Assembly (NCBI GenBank): GCA_024405015.1
Contig: JAKSPE010000002.1
Span: 62,001 to 126,000 of the forward strand
DNA from: Sphaerochaetaceae bacterium
GTDB taxonomy: Bacteria > Spirochaetota > Spirochaetia > Sphaerochaetales > Sphaerochaetaceae
Length of the DNA: 64,000 bases
Reading direction: 5' to 3'
Positions within the stretch are counted from its first letter, which is position 1; each line of letters starts with the position of its first letter. The translations under genes and the position numbers were made by a program. Below, one piece after another: positions 42,680-52,443 of the stretch. Below the pieces are notes generated by a model. The model was not told the DNA's origin and searched no databases. It was given only the letters and a program-made list of their open reading frames with translations.

Positions 42680-42720
42680 AAAAAATTGGTATTTTTTGGA
42701 AAATCTTCTTTTCGATTTTA

Positions 42721-42762
42721 TTGACACATTTATAGTAATAGTGGTGAACTAAGAAAGTTCAC
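42721..42762 (+). promoter_or_regulatory. opp operon promoter with overlapping inverted repeat
   Basis: TTGACA (42721-42726) is preceded by an A/T tract similar to the array promoters (CTTTTCGATTT). The -10 region is covered by GTGAAC-TAAGAAA-GTTCAC (42744-42762), a probable operator or 5' hairpin. The -10 itself is weak (TGAACT). Confidence 0.5.
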
Positions 42763-42815
42763 GCCTTTTGTGGTTTCGGACAAATATATTTAGATTCTAT
42801 TCCAGGAGGAAGAAA

Positions 42816-44939
42816 ATGAAAAAACTGACAGTTATCATGTTGATTCTTGCAGTTGCTCTCACTTCTGTCTTCGCACAGGGTTCTTCAGAGCCAGCAACAA
42901 CAACACAGACAACAGCACCAGCTGCAGCTCCAGTTGCAGCACCAGCACCAAAGACATATGTCCGTGCTGAGGATGAGGATGTCTTCAACGCTATTCTCGG
43001 CGAGTATGAAGAGCTCCTGAACAAGGCTGCAGATGCACAGAACATCTCTGAGAAGTTCGTCATCTACGCACAGGCAGAGGCAGCACTCCTTGATTCTGCT
43101 GTTATGATTCCTACAACAACACAGAACGGTGCTTACACAATTTCCAGAGTCGCTCCAAGAACAGTTCCATATGTTCAGTGGGGTAACGACGATGACAGAT
43201 GGAAGGGTATGGTCATTTCTGCTGACACATTCCTTACACCTGCAGAGAGAGACGAGCTCCTTTCCGTTTGGGCACAGGCAGTTAAGGGTGAGGCAGTCTA
43301 CGATCCAGCAGCTATCCTTGCAAAGAATGGCCACGCAATCGCAAAGGACTACAGAACAACATTCTCCACAGCTCCTGTTACACTTGATACTCTCAACACA
43401 TCAAGCCAGGCAGATACAGAGATTCTCGTAAACGTCACAGACAACCTCGTTCAGTACAACAACCTCGGACAGATGATCCCAGCTTGTGCTGAGTCCTGGT
43501 CAGTTTCCGATGACGGTCTCACATACACATTCAACATCAGAAAGGGCGCAACATGGTCCACATCTGAGGGTGCAGTCTACGCAGAAGTCACAGCTAAGGA
43601 CTTCGAGGCTGGTTTCCACCACATGCTCGACACACAGGCCGGTCTTGAGTGGCTCGTTGAAGGCATCGTCACAGGTGTTTCCGAGTACCTCTATGATGGT
43701 GGCAAGTGGGATGCAGTTGGATACAAGGCAGTTGACAAGTACACTCTCCAGGTCACTCTCTGCCAGCCAACTTCCTACTTCATGACAATGCTCACATACA
43801 GCTGTTTCGCACCAATCTGCGAGAGCTTCTATGTTGCTCACGGCGGAGTCTTCGGTATCGAGGAGTACGCAGCAGCATCTGCTGATGTCAACACATTCAC
43901 ATATGGTAAGGCTACAGACGTTTCTTCACAGGTCTACAATGGCGCATTCCTGCTCCAGCAGCTCAACGATGCTTCCATCATCAAGATTGTCAGAAACCCT
44001 AACTACTATGCTCCAGAGACAGTCGTTCTCGATTCCATCACATGGGTCTACGACAACGGCGAGAACATGGCACAGTACTACAAGGATGTCTGTGACGGTA
44101 TCTACGCAGGTTCCGGCCTGACAGAGGCTTCCGGTACACTTGCTTGGGCAAAGGCTGACGGAAACTTCGACAAGTATCACTACATTTCTGAGACAACTTC
44201 CACAACTTACTTCGGCGGACTCAACCTCAACAGAGGTACATTCGCTCTCGCAAGTGGTGCAGCTGCAACTCCAAAGACAGAGGCTCAGAAGGTTGATACA
44301 AACACAGCTATGCAGAACAAGAACTTCAGAAAGGCTGTCCAGTATGCATTCGACAAGGAAATGCAGAACGCAGTTAGCCGTGGTGCTGACCTCGCTCTCA
44401 CAAACCTCAGAAACATGTATACACATCCTGAGTTCGTCCAGCTTGAAGAGGATGTCACAGTTGATGGTCACAAGTTCGTTGCTGGTACACTCTATGGTGA
44501 GCTCGTTCAGTACTACTGCGATCAGCTTGGCACAGGCATCACAGTTGCTGACGGTTGCAACGGTTGGTATCAGCCAGAAGCAGCTAAGCAGTACCTTGCT
44601 AAGGCAAAGGCAGAGCTCGGCAACACAGTTGAGTGGCCAATCTGCATTGACGTCGTCTACTACTCAGCTTCCGCTACAAACACAGCTCAGGCACAGGCAT
44701 ACAAGCAGTCCATCGAAGGTGTCCTCGGTGCAGAGAATGTAACAGTCAACCTCATTGAGACAACAACTTCCGCTGACTACTATGCAGCTGGTTACAGAGC
44801 TTCCAATGGAGAAGCCGGTGACTTCGATATGTTCTATGGCTCCGGTTGGGGTCCAGACTTCGGTGATCCTTGCACATACCTCGACACATTCCGTGGATAT
44901 GGTGCTGGTTACATGACAAAGGTTATCGGTCTGTTCTAA
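42816..44939 (+). CDS. oppA: Oligopeptide ABC transporter, periplasmic substrate-binding protein
   Basis: A 707-residue solute-binding protein (SBP family 5). Signal peptide MKKLTVIMLILAVALTSVFA ends before QGSSE, with no lipobox Cys, and is followed by an Ala/Pro/Thr linker. The family entry signature is at about 190-235 (TTFSTAPVTLDTLNTSSQAD). Later segments WSVSDDGLTYTFNIRKGATW and NKNFRKAVQYAFDKEMQNAV are typical of OppA/DppA. Thr is nearly always ACA, a sign of high expression. Start at 42816 follows AGGAGGAAG. It heads the oppABCDF set. Confidence 0.95.
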   Translation: MKKLTVIMLILAVALTSVFAQGSSEPATTTQTTAPAAAPVAAPAPKTYVRAEDEDVFNAILGEYEELLNKAADAQNISEKFVIYAQAEAALLDSAVMIPTTTQNGAYTISRVAPRTVPYVQWGNDDDRWKGMVISADTFLTPAERDELLSVWAQAVKGEAVYDPAAILAKNGHAIAKDYRTTFSTAPVTLDTLNTSSQADTEILVNVTDNLVQYNNLGQMIPACAESWSVSDDGLTYTFNIRKGATWSTSEGAVYAEVTAKDFEAGFHHMLDTQAGLEWLVEGIVTGVSEYLYDGGKWDAVGYKAVDKYTLQVTLCQPTSYFMTMLTYSCFAPICESFYVAHGGVFGIEEYAAASADVNTFTYGKATDVSSQVYNGAFLLQQLNDASIIKIVRNPNYYAPETVVLDSITWVYDNGENMAQYYKDVCDGIYAGSGLTEASGTLAWAKADGNFDKYHYISETTSTTYFGGLNLNRGTFALASGAAATPKTEAQKVDTNTAMQNKNFRKAVQYAFDKEMQNAVSRGADLALTNLRNMYTHPEFVQLEEDVTVDGHKFVAGTLYGELVQYYCDQLGTGITVADGCNGWYQPEAAKQYLAKAKAELGNTVEWPICIDVVYYSASATNTAQAQAYKQSIEGVLGAENVTVNLIETTTSADYYAAGYRASNGEAGDFDMFYGSGWGPDFGDPCTYLDTFRGYGAGYMTKVIGLF

Positions 44940-44948
44940 GAACCGCTT

Positions 44949-44974
44949 CTACACCTGACTGCGTTCAGGTGTAG
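44949..44974 (+). other. Hairpin between oppA and oppB, first
   Basis: CTACACCTGA-CTGCGT-TCAGGTGTAG, a perfect 10-bp stem just after the oppA stop, followed by AGTTAACT rather than a T-run. It could stabilise the oppA message or act as a leaky attenuator. Confidence 0.8.
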
Positions 44975-45015
44975 AGTTAACTCCATTACCTTTAAGAAGT
45001 TAACAAGCAGAATGT

Positions 45016-45041
45016 GGGAGGATATCCGTTGATATCCTCCC
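45016..45041 (+). other. Hairpin between oppA and oppB, second
   Basis: GGGAGGATATC-CGTT-GATATCCTCCC, a perfect 11-bp stem with a 4-nt loop, not followed by T residues. A second strong structure in the same 194-bp gap. Confidence 0.85.
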
Positions 45042-45133
45042 ATGTTCGTCTTATTGCTTCTTTGAATAAGGATCTGATCTTTCGTTGTCTTATCGATGGA
45101 TCGGGTTCTGATCCGAAGGAGAAAAAGAGCGCT

Positions 45134-46714
45134 ATGGGAAAATATGTTCTGAAACGTATTATCTATTCCATCTTCTCCCTGCTTGTCGTCGTATGGGCGG
45201 TTATGCTTCTTGTCTATAGTCTTACAGACAGAAGTGCCATCTTCCAGACCGATGATGTATGGAACAAGAGAAGCAACAATGACCGTGTGCTTTATGAGTA
45301 CACACAGTACTCCAAGTACGGTTATCTGGAATTTGTGAACTTCAACAACTACAGTAAACAGAAGTGGACTGAAGTATATGGAGAGGCATATGACTCTGCA
45401 AAAGAGTTTGTGGATGACAAAGCTGCCATCCAGAAGACAGGCGAGGCCTATCTTGACAATGCCACCGTTCAGGAGTTCATCAATTACTATTCCTCAAAGG
45501 GCTATAACATCATCCGTCTCGATACACAGAAATACAGCACCGGAAAGACAAAACCAGGTGGAACAGGTTATCTGCTTGCCGTCAAGGAAAGACTGATGAT
45601 TGTTAGACTCTTTGATTACATCAAGGGGCTGTTCACCATTGAGACAACAAAGGATGTGGCGGATGAAAGTCTCACAGACCGATATATCCGCGTAGAGAAG
45701 GATCCATATGGTGGACCATTCGCCGTTGTCGGTAGCGGTACAACCCACAAGTATCTTTTCTATTTTGACTCAAGATTCCCATTCATCCACCAGAACTGGA
45801 TTCACCTCAACCTTGGTGTCTCTTTCACACGATTCCGTGGTCAGGAGATTACAAGTGTCATTTCAGAGCCGGCTGGTGACCTCAAGACCATTCGAACCCA
45901 GTATCCTGCTCAGCTTGGTACTGATATCTATGTAGATACCGCATCAGATTTCCATACTCTGACCTATAACATGGGTGAGCTTACCGCTGCAGAAAAGGAG
46001 CAGTTCAACGACAAGTATACCATTGCGACCTATAGGCGCTCAGGTCTCAGTATGCTTGAGAACTCCTTCGTCATCGGTATCATCGCCACCGTCATCGAGT
46101 ATTTCATCGGTCTTCCACTGGGAATCCTGATGGCAAGAAAGAAGGACTCCTGGATTGATACCGTCGGTATGTGGTACATCATCTTCATCATGGCTGTCCC
46201 ATCACTGGCTTACATCTTCATGTTCGCCGCCATCGGTACCAGGGTCTTCAACCTGCCATACAAGTTCGCAAACGCTGAGATCAAGGTTCTGGCCTATATC
46301 CTGCCAACCATTTCCCTGGCACTGCCTTCCATCGGTAGCCTGATGAAGTGGATGCGCCGTTACATGATCGACCAGATGAACAGCGACTACGTCAAGTTCG
46401 CTCGTGCGGAAGGTCTTTCCGAGAAGGAGATCTACAGCATCCATATTTCCAAGAACGCTATGATCCCAATCGTTCATGGTATTCCGGGAACCATCCTTGG
46501 ATGTCTGACCGGTGCAATCGTCACCGAGCGTGTCTATTCTGTTCCTGGTGTCGGTAACCTGCTGACCCAGGCCATCAACAGCCACGACAACGGAATCATC
46601 ATTGCTTGTACCGTGTTCTATACAACATTATCACTGATTTCACTTATCCTTGGCGACCTGCTTATGGCAAAGGTCGATCCAAGAATCTCATTCGAATCAA
46701 AGGGAGGTAGATGA
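45134..46714 (+). CDS. oppB: Oligopeptide ABC transporter permease, enlarged OppB
   Basis: A 526-residue inner-membrane permease. The first helix is YSIFSLLVVVWAVMLLVYSL. About 270 residues of polar sequence follow before the next helices, against roughly 80 in standard OppB/DppB (306-340 residues total), so there is a large extracytoplasmic insertion (about 40-330). The C-terminal core is normal, with the EAA loop RYMIDQMNSDYVKFARAEGL. Start at 45134 (MGKYVLKRIIYS) lies after GAAGGAG. It overlaps the start region of oppC. Confidence 0.9.
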   Translation: MGKYVLKRIIYSIFSLLVVVWAVMLLVYSLTDRSAIFQTDDVWNKRSNNDRVLYEYTQYSKYGYLEFVNFNNYSKQKWTEVYGEAYDSAKEFVDDKAAIQKTGEAYLDNATVQEFINYYSSKGYNIIRLDTQKYSTGKTKPGGTGYLLAVKERLMIVRLFDYIKGLFTIETTKDVADESLTDRYIRVEKDPYGGPFAVVGSGTTHKYLFYFDSRFPFIHQNWIHLNLGVSFTRFRGQEITSVISEPAGDLKTIRTQYPAQLGTDIYVDTASDFHTLTYNMGELTAAEKEQFNDKYTIATYRRSGLSMLENSFVIGIIATVIEYFIGLPLGILMARKKDSWIDTVGMWYIIFIMAVPSLAYIFMFAAIGTRVFNLPYKFANAEIKVLAYILPTISLALPSIGSLMKWMRRYMIDQMNSDYVKFARAEGLSEKEIYSIHISKNAMIPIVHGIPGTILGCLTGAIVTERVYSVPGVGNLLTQAINSHDNGIIIACTVFYTTLSLISLILGDLLMAKVDPRISFESKGGR

Positions 46715-46716
46715 TT

Positions 46717-47688
46717 ATGGCAAATAACGTCAATGTCAAAGCCGTCAACGAAGACGAGCTGTTTACCTTCATCAATAATGACTCCATTGAATCCGAGAAG
46801 ATCATTGCTCCAAGATATTCCTATTGGAAATCTGTATTCAGGGTTTTCTTCCGAAAGAAGACGAACTGGGTCATGCTTGGCATTCTTGCCTTGCTGCTCA
46901 TCTGCACCTTTGTGATCCCTGTTTTCTGCAACTATGATCCGAACGAGAACGTCACGGTTGCAACGATGTTCAACCAGAGCCCTGTCAATGCCATGAAGGC
47001 AACAGGCGGTTTCTCCTTCAAGTGGTGCCTCGGTTCCGGTCAGCTTGGAAACTCCATCTTCTATGGAATCTGGGCTTCTGCAAGAACATCGCTTCTGCTT
47101 GCTGTCATCTGTGCTGCAATCAATATGACAGTCGGTATCCTCATGGGTGCTGTCTGGGGATATTCCAAGGCAGTTGATAAGGTCATGCTGGTTGTCTACA
47201 GCATCATCGCAAATATCCCTTACATCCTGATGATCTCCGTTCTGGTCTACGTCATCGGAGCTGGTTTCTGGAGTTTCGTATTCGCACTGACCATCACAGG
47301 ATGGGTCAGCATCAGCTACTTCTTCCGAACCCAGGTTCTCATCATCAGAGACCGAGAGTATTCCCTTGCATCCAGATGTCTCGGAACACCGATTACAAGA
47401 ATCGTCTCCAAGAACATTCTTCCGTTCCTGACATCTGTCATCGTCACGCTGCTTGCAACTGAACTTCCTTCCTACATTTCCATGGAGGTCTTCCTTTCCT
47501 TCATTGGTGTCGGTCTTTCCGCCTCTGTTCCATCACTTGGTAGAATGATCCAGGAAGCTCAGACAGCATTCCTTTCCTATCCTTGGGAGTTCTGGCCACC
47601 AGTTGCCATTGCCTCCCTTTTGACAATCATCCTTTACGTTCTTGGTCAGAACCTCGCAGATGCTTCCGACCCAAGAACACACATGTGA
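46717..47688 (+). CDS. oppC: Oligopeptide ABC transporter permease OppC
   Basis: A 323-residue permease with the N-terminal cytoplasmic tail, first helix (NWVMLGILALLLICTFVIPV), periplasmic loop and five further helices usual for OppC/DppC. The EAA loop is IIRDREYSLASRCLGTPITR, then IVSKNILPFLTSVIVTLLAT. Start: two ATGs (46711 and 46717) exist; the second sits 9 nt after GGAGG and is preferred. The first overlaps the oppB stop. Confidence 0.92.
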   Translation: MANNVNVKAVNEDELFTFINNDSIESEKIIAPRYSYWKSVFRVFFRKKTNWVMLGILALLLICTFVIPVFCNYDPNENVTVATMFNQSPVNAMKATGGFSFKWCLGSGQLGNSIFYGIWASARTSLLLAVICAAINMTVGILMGAVWGYSKAVDKVMLVVYSIIANIPYILMISVLVYVIGAGFWSFVFALTITGWVSISYFFRTQVLIIRDREYSLASRCLGTPITRIVSKNILPFLTSVIVTLLATELPSYISMEVFLSFIGVGLSASVPSLGRMIQEAQTAFLSYPWEFWPPVAIASLLTIILYVLGQNLADASDPRTHM

Positions 47689-47703
47689 TAAGGAGGCACT
47701 GAA

Positions 47704-49497
47704 ATGGAAGACAAGAAAGTACTTCTTTCACTGAAGGATGTTGACGTAAAGTTCAACGTCAGAGGTAGAATCCTCACCGCTATCAGACATGTCTCATTGG
47801 ATGTCTACGAGAACGAGTCATTGGCCATCGTCGGCGAGTCCGGTTCCGGAAAGTCCGTTCTGACAAAGACCTTCGCCGGTATGCTCGATTCCAACGGCTT
47901 CATCAGCAATGGAAGCATCGTTTTCAGCGATGATGAACTGGCTAAGACGGATGTCGTCATCGATGATCGCAAGCAGAAGATCCTGGACAAGATCTACGAC
48001 AGACTGAACCGATACTCAAAACTGGAGCGTGGCGCCAAGGAATATGTCGCCATTGCCCAGAAGAGAATGGACATCCAGCATGCCCAGAGCCTTACTCCGG
48101 AAGAGGAGACCTCCTATGCTCTGAAGATCAAGACTCTTGAGGATGACATTGTTGACAGAACCAACTACATGCTCACCTTGGACAGCAAGAATGCAGAAGA
48201 CGCTGCAGAGATCGCTGAAATCGGCGCTAAGATCAAGGACTGGAAGGCTCAGTTAAAGGCACTGAAGCAGGAGATGGTAGGTCTTACCCGAAAGAGAACC
48301 TCCGACTACAAGGCTGATCAGCAGAAGGTCCATGCCGACCAAAAGGAGATCAATGACCTTATCACAGCAAGAATGCAGAAGGTCGCAACCGAAGACAAAC
48401 CTGGCAATCCTTATGGCCTTTCGGATGAAATCCTTGAAAGGAACAAGGTCATGGCCTATGAGGTTCTTCTTTCCATTGGACGCTATCCGGTCAAGACCCA
48501 GTTCGTGTTCCTTGCCAAGCTTGCTAAAGCCTTCAAGCTAGCCATGTGCTCTGGTGAGAACCTGAGCGATCCAGCTGTCAGAAACAAGATCTTTGAAGTC
48601 TGCACCTTCCGTGTGGATTTCAGAAGTTATGACGAGGCAACAAAGACTGTTCATGGCTATGCCATCATCGACTGTGCAAAAGTCAAATACACAAAGGACT
48701 GGCAGCAGATCCGTGGATGCAAGATCGCAACGGTCTTCCAGGATCCTATGACCAGCCTGAACCCTGTTCTCACCATTGGTAAGCAGATCATGACCGTTAT
48801 CCTGAAGCACCAGAAGTGCTCAGAGAGTGAGGCCAAGGCCCGAACTTTGGATATTATGTCCAAGGTCGGTATCTCCGATCCTGAGAAGAGATTTGATGAC
48901 TATCCGTTCCAGTACTCTGGTGGAATGAGACAGCGAATCGTCATTGCCATTGCTCTTTCCTGTCAGCCGAAGATTCTCATCTGTGATGAGCCTACAACCG
49001 CATTGGATGTCACCATCCAGGCTCAGATCATCAAGCTGATCAAGGATCTGCAGCACCAGCTCGGATTCACAACCGTCTACATCACACACGACCTTGGTGT
49101 CGTCGCCAATGTTGCAGAGCGTGTTGCTGTTCTCTATGGTGGACAGATTGTTGAGCTTGGTACTGTCGAGGATATCTTCTATGAACCGAAGCACCCATAC
49201 ACATGGGCATTGCTGTCATCCCTGACACAGCTTGCCGAGAAGGGTGATGACCTGTTCTCCATTTCCGGAACACCACCTTCACTTTACAACAAGATCGTCG
49301 GTGATGCCTTTGCGCCTAGAAACCAGTATGCAATGGCAATTGACCGCGTGAAGGAACCGCCAATGTTCCAGGTCAACGACCATCACTGGGCAAAGACCTG
49401 GCTGCTTGATCCGAGAGCTCCAAAGGTAGAGCCTCCAAAGATCATCCAGAATCTGCACGAGAAAATGCTCAAGAGCTATGTCAACATTGAAGACTGA
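47704..49497 (+). CDS. oppD: Oligopeptide ABC transporter ATPase OppD with a large helical insertion
   Basis: A 597-residue ATP-binding subunit; typical OppD is about 330. Walker [14 protein letters not shown] is at 42-53, but the Q-loop [12 protein letters not shown] comes only at 345. The intervening approximately 260 residues are charged and partly coiled coil ([40 protein letters not shown]). Signature YSGGMRQR, Walker [13 protein letters not shown] and the H-loop ITHDLGVV are normal, and the C-terminal oligopeptide extension is present. ATP hydrolysis should be intact. Start follows AAGGAGG. Confidence 0.92.
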   Translation: MEDKKVLLSLKDVDVKFNVRGRILTAIRHVSLDVYENESLAIVGESGSGKSVLTKTFAGMLDSNGFISNGSIVFSDDELAKTDVVIDDRKQKILDKIYDRLNRYSKLERGAKEYVAIAQKRMDIQHAQSLTPEEETSYALKIKTLEDDIVDRTNYMLTLDSKNAEDAAEIAEIGAKIKDWKAQLKALKQEMVGLTRKRTSDYKADQQKVHADQKEINDLITARMQKVATEDKPGNPYGLSDEILERNKVMAYEVLLSIGRYPVKTQFVFLAKLAKAFKLAMCSGENLSDPAVRNKIFEVCTFRVDFRSYDEATKTVHGYAIIDCAKVKYTKDWQQIRGCKIATVFQDPMTSLNPVLTIGKQIMTVILKHQKCSESEAKARTLDIMSKVGISDPEKRFDDYPFQYSGGMRQRIVIAIALSCQPKILICDEPTTALDVTIQAQIIKLIKDLQHQLGFTTVYITHDLGVVANVAERVAVLYGGQIVELGTVEDIFYEPKHPYTWALLSSLTQLAEKGDDLFSISGTPPSLYNKIVGDAFAPRNQYAMAIDRVKEPPMFQVNDHHWAKTWLLDPRAPKVEPPKIIQNLHEKMLKSYVNIED

Positions 49498-49507
49498 GGA
49501 GGGTGAT

Positions 49508-50452
49508 ATGGAAGAAAATAAGAGAGAGGTAGTCCTCTCAATTCAGAATCTTGATGTCATCTTCAAGCAGAAGAAGCAGTCCTTCAAGGCTGTCGACAAT
49601 GCAAGCTTTGACATCTACAAAGGTGAGACATTCTCATTGGTTGGAGAGTCCGGATCCGGAAAGACAACAATCGGAAGAGCCATTGTCAGAATCAATCCAT
49701 GTTCCAATGGTGCCATCTACTACAAGGGAAAGAAGATTTCCGGAAAGCTTTCCAGAAAGGATGACCGTGAGGTCGTCCGAAAGATCCAGATGATCTTCCA
49801 GGACCCTGCAGCATCCCTGAACGAGAGAGCTACCATCGAGTACATCATCTCTGAGGGTCTGTACAACTTCCATCTATACAAGGATGAGAAGGATAGAATG
49901 CAGAAGGTCGAGAACATCATCAAGGAAGTTGGTCTTCTTCCTGAGCATCTGACACGATACCCACATGAGTTCTCTGGTGGACAGAGACAGAGAGTCGGTC
50001 TTGCCAGATCCATTGTCATGGAGCCTGAGTTCATCATCGCCGATGAGCCGATCAGTGCTTTGGATGTGTCCATTCGTGCACAGGTTCTGAACCTTCTGAA
50101 GAAGTTCCAGAAGGAAAGAGGACTCAGCTATCTGTTCATTGCCCATGACCTGAGTATCGTCCGCTTCATCTCCGACAGAATCGCTGTCATCCATAAGGGT
50201 AAGATTGTTGAGATCGCAGAGACGGAAGAGCTTTTCAACTATCCACTGCATCCATATACAAAGAGCCTTATGAGTGCTATTCCAATTCCAGATCCGATTC
50301 TTGAGAAGCAGAAGAAGCTGTATGTCTATGATCCTTCCATGCACGATTACTCTGTTGACAAGCCAAAGATGGTTGACCTTGGAAACGGACACTTCATCTT
50401 CGGTAACGACGCAGAAATCGAGAAGTATAAGGCCGTCAGATTCGCAAAATGA
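49508..50452 (+). CDS. oppF: Oligopeptide ABC transporter ATPase OppF
   Basis: A 314-residue ATP-binding subunit of normal size. Walker [18 protein letters not shown]-loop [16 protein letters not shown], signature [15 protein letters not shown], Walker [14 protein letters not shown]-loop [11 protein letters not shown], and the oligopeptide-transporter C-terminal [16 protein letters not shown]. Start at 49508 follows GAGGAGGGTG. It pairs with OppD; the next gene overlaps its stop (ATGA). Confidence 0.95.
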   Translation: MEENKREVVLSIQNLDVIFKQKKQSFKAVDNASFDIYKGETFSLVGESGSGKTTIGRAIVRINPCSNGAIYYKGKKISGKLSRKDDREVVRKIQMIFQDPAASLNERATIEYIISEGLYNFHLYKDEKDRMQKVENIIKEVGLLPEHLTRYPHEFSGGQRQRVGLARSIVMEPEFIIADEPISALDVSIRAQVLNLLKKFQKERGLSYLFIAHDLSIVRFISDRIAVIHKGKIVEIAETEELFNYPLHPYTKSLMSAIPIPDPILEKQKKLYVYDPSMHDYSVDKPKMVDLGNGHFIFGNDAEIEKYKAVRFAK

Positions 50453-51594
50453 AATTAGAAGTAAGCACCAAGCATCTTAAGCTGAGAATTGCTCTGTTTG
50501 TGGTCCTGTTCTTCGTGATTGTGACTTCCTTTACCTTGGGAGTCCTCAGTCTCGGGAACAAGACCAGCGGTTATCAGACCATCAAGGCCGATACGGATAC
50601 AGAGGCGCTTACCTACAACAACTGGGTGACCTTCAAGTACTATCTTGAAGGTTCCAGTAACCAGATCAAGCGGGATATCAAACAGCTTGAGTCCATCTAC
50701 ACACCAATTCTCGCAGCTGCCTACAAACAGCTTGATCCGATTAATACCTACACAGGCCATGTCAGCCTGGCAACCATCAATCAGAATCTTGGTAATATCG
50801 TCTCGGTAAGCCCACAGCTTTATGGCATCCTGCAGGATGCCTATGCCCATACTTTGGAGAAAAACGGCTTCAACATGTTTGCAGGAGCCCTGTACGAAGA
50901 ATGGAAGAGTATCCTCATCCTTGAGGACCCAACCGAGTTCGACCCTTTGTACAACGACTATCAGGCTTCTCGCATCCATGACATTGCCGCCATGGTCTCT
51001 GACCTTTCCAATTTCCGTCTTGAGTTCTTGGATGATACGACCTGCAGCATCCGTTTTGACGTTTCAGATGCTTACAAAGCCTTCTGTGCAGAATATGAAA
51101 TCGAGGCTCCTGTCTTGGATCTGAATGTGATGACCGACGCCTATCGTCTTCAGATGATGCGTCAGGAACTGGGGCTTTCCGGCCTTTGGTCCGGTTACCT
51201 TTCCACACCTGAGGGTCTTGCTGTTAACATGAACACCTCCAGCTCTCTGGAATATGGCCTATACACACTGGAAAACGGCAGTAACGTGAACTATGCGACA
51301 CTTCCGATGAACGGTATGTTCAGTGCCGTTACAACCGCAGCTTACAAAAATGCAAGTCCGTACGGCTATGTGCTGGACGACCATTATCGAAGCCTCTGGT
51401 TCAATCCTGGTACCGGAGAGTTCTCCGATGTTCTTATGTCCTTGTCGGTCATAAGCGAAGATTTGGATATTGTCCAGAACATGTATCATGCCCTTGCGAT
51501 GAACATTCTGCAGTCCGAGAAGGCTGTGCAGACTTATGCCGATAAGCTTCAGGGCGACAGAGTCGTCTCCTTTGTCCTGCAGAGCTCCTACTAA
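50449..51594 (+). CDS. Membrane-anchored ApbE-like protein
   Basis: A 381-residue protein with an uncleaved N-terminal membrane helix ([20 protein letters not shown]). The extracytoplasmic part resembles the FAD:protein FMN transferase ApbE in order: [31 protein letters not shown] then an [14 protein letters not shown] segment, and a late [20 protein letters not shown]. The usual Gly/Asp-rich FAD and magnesium motifs are not evident, so activity is doubtful. It is translationally coupled to oppF, which suggests a job alongside peptide uptake. Confidence 0.5.
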   Translation: MKLEVSTKHLKLRIALFVVLFFVIVTSFTLGVLSLGNKTSGYQTIKADTDTEALTYNNWVTFKYYLEGSSNQIKRDIKQLESIYTPILAAAYKQLDPINTYTGHVSLATINQNLGNIVSVSPQLYGILQDAYAHTLEKNGFNMFAGALYEEWKSILILEDPTEFDPLYNDYQASRIHDIAAMVSDLSNFRLEFLDDTTCSIRFDVSDAYKAFCAEYEIEAPVLDLNVMTDAYRLQMMRQELGLSGLWSGYLSTPEGLAVNMNTSSSLEYGLYTLENGSNVNYATLPMNGMFSAVTTAAYKNASPYGYVLDDHYRSLWFNPGTGEFSDVLMSLSVISEDLDIVQNMYHALAMNILQSEKAVQTYADKLQGDRVVSFVLQSSY

Positions 51595-51656
51595 TTTTAT
51601 AGTTTTTCTCGAAAAACTGCATTCTGCGTGCTATAATCCACTCATTGGAGGAAACC

Positions 51657-52319
51657 ATGGGTAGAGTCATTACAATTGGAAGACAGTTCGGAAGTGGAGG
51701 TCATGAGGTTGGACTCAGACTTGCAAAGAGACTTGGAATCCCATTCTATGACAAGGAAATCATCACGCTGACAGCTGAAAACAGCCGTTTTGCGGAAAGC
51801 TATCTCAAGAAGATGGATGAGCAGAAGCCAAACTTCCTCAACATCGGCTCCACAACCATGGTCTCCGGTGCAGGTGTTTCAACCTCTGCGGAAAGCGCCA
51901 TGAACCAGTTCTATCATCTTTCTCCAAATGACCAGATCTTTTTGGCAAAGTCCAAGGTCATGCAGGACCTTGCTGCCAAGGGACCTTGTGTCATCGTCGG
52001 TCGCTGTGCGGATTACATTCTCAGAGACCTTGATCCTGTGAATTTCTTCATCTATGCAGATCTCAAGGACAGAGTGGAGAGAAAACTCGCGCTGGAAGAG
52101 CACGCCGGCATGACTGCACAGGCTATGGAGAAGCTCATCAAGAACACCGACAAGAACCGTTCCAAGTTCTATGAGTATTACAGCCATCAGGTTTGGGGTG
52201 ATGCCAAGAACTACAATCTGTGCATTGATACCAGTTCTGTCGGAGTCGATGGCGCTGTAGAGATCATGATGAAGTTCATTGAAGAGTTCCGAAAGAAGAA
52301 TATTCTTCCAGACAAATGA
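51657..52319 (+). CDS. Cytidylate kinase-like family protein
   Basis: A 220-residue P-loop kinase-like protein (cytidylate kinase-like family, common in anaerobes). The N-terminal MGRVITIGRQFGSGGHEVGL carries the P-loop (GRQFGSGG), FYDKEIITLTAEN follows, and VIVGRCADYILRDLDPVNFF is the second conserved block. The family is distinct from true Cmk and its substrate is not settled. Start at 51657 follows GGAGGAAAC; a TATAAT box is near 51632. Confidence 0.85.
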   Translation: MGRVITIGRQFGSGGHEVGLRLAKRLGIPFYDKEIITLTAENSRFAESYLKKMDEQKPNFLNIGSTTMVSGAGVSTSAESAMNQFYHLSPNDQIFLAKSKVMQDLAAKGPCVIVGRCADYILRDLDPVNFFIYADLKDRVERKLALEEHAGMTAQAMEKLIKNTDKNRSKFYEYYSHQVWGDAKNYNLCIDTSSVGVDGAVEIMMKFIEEFRKKNILPDK

Positions 52320-52377
52320 GTTACGTGATTCTCTGATTTTGATTTCAAAAAGTGTACCAACTGAAAGAAACTTTTTC

Positions 52378-52406
52378 TTGACGCATGAATAGGGCAATGT
52401 TATTCT
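52378..52406 (+). promoter_or_regulatory. Promoter of the second ROK gene
   Basis: TTGACG (52378-52383), 17-bp spacer, TATTCT (52401-52406). The ROK operator overlaps its downstream edge. Confidence 0.7.
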
Positions 52407-52408
52407 AA

Positions 52409-52431
52409 GTTTGTTAAAGCAGTGAACAAAC
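52409..52431. promoter_or_regulatory. ROK operator, site 1
   Basis: GTTTGTT, nine bases, AACAAAC: an inverted repeat covering the predicted start of transcription of the ROK gene. It matches the two sites upstream of the transporter-binding protein gene at 55520 and 55586. Confidence 0.75.
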
Positions 52432-52443
52432 CTAGAGGATATT

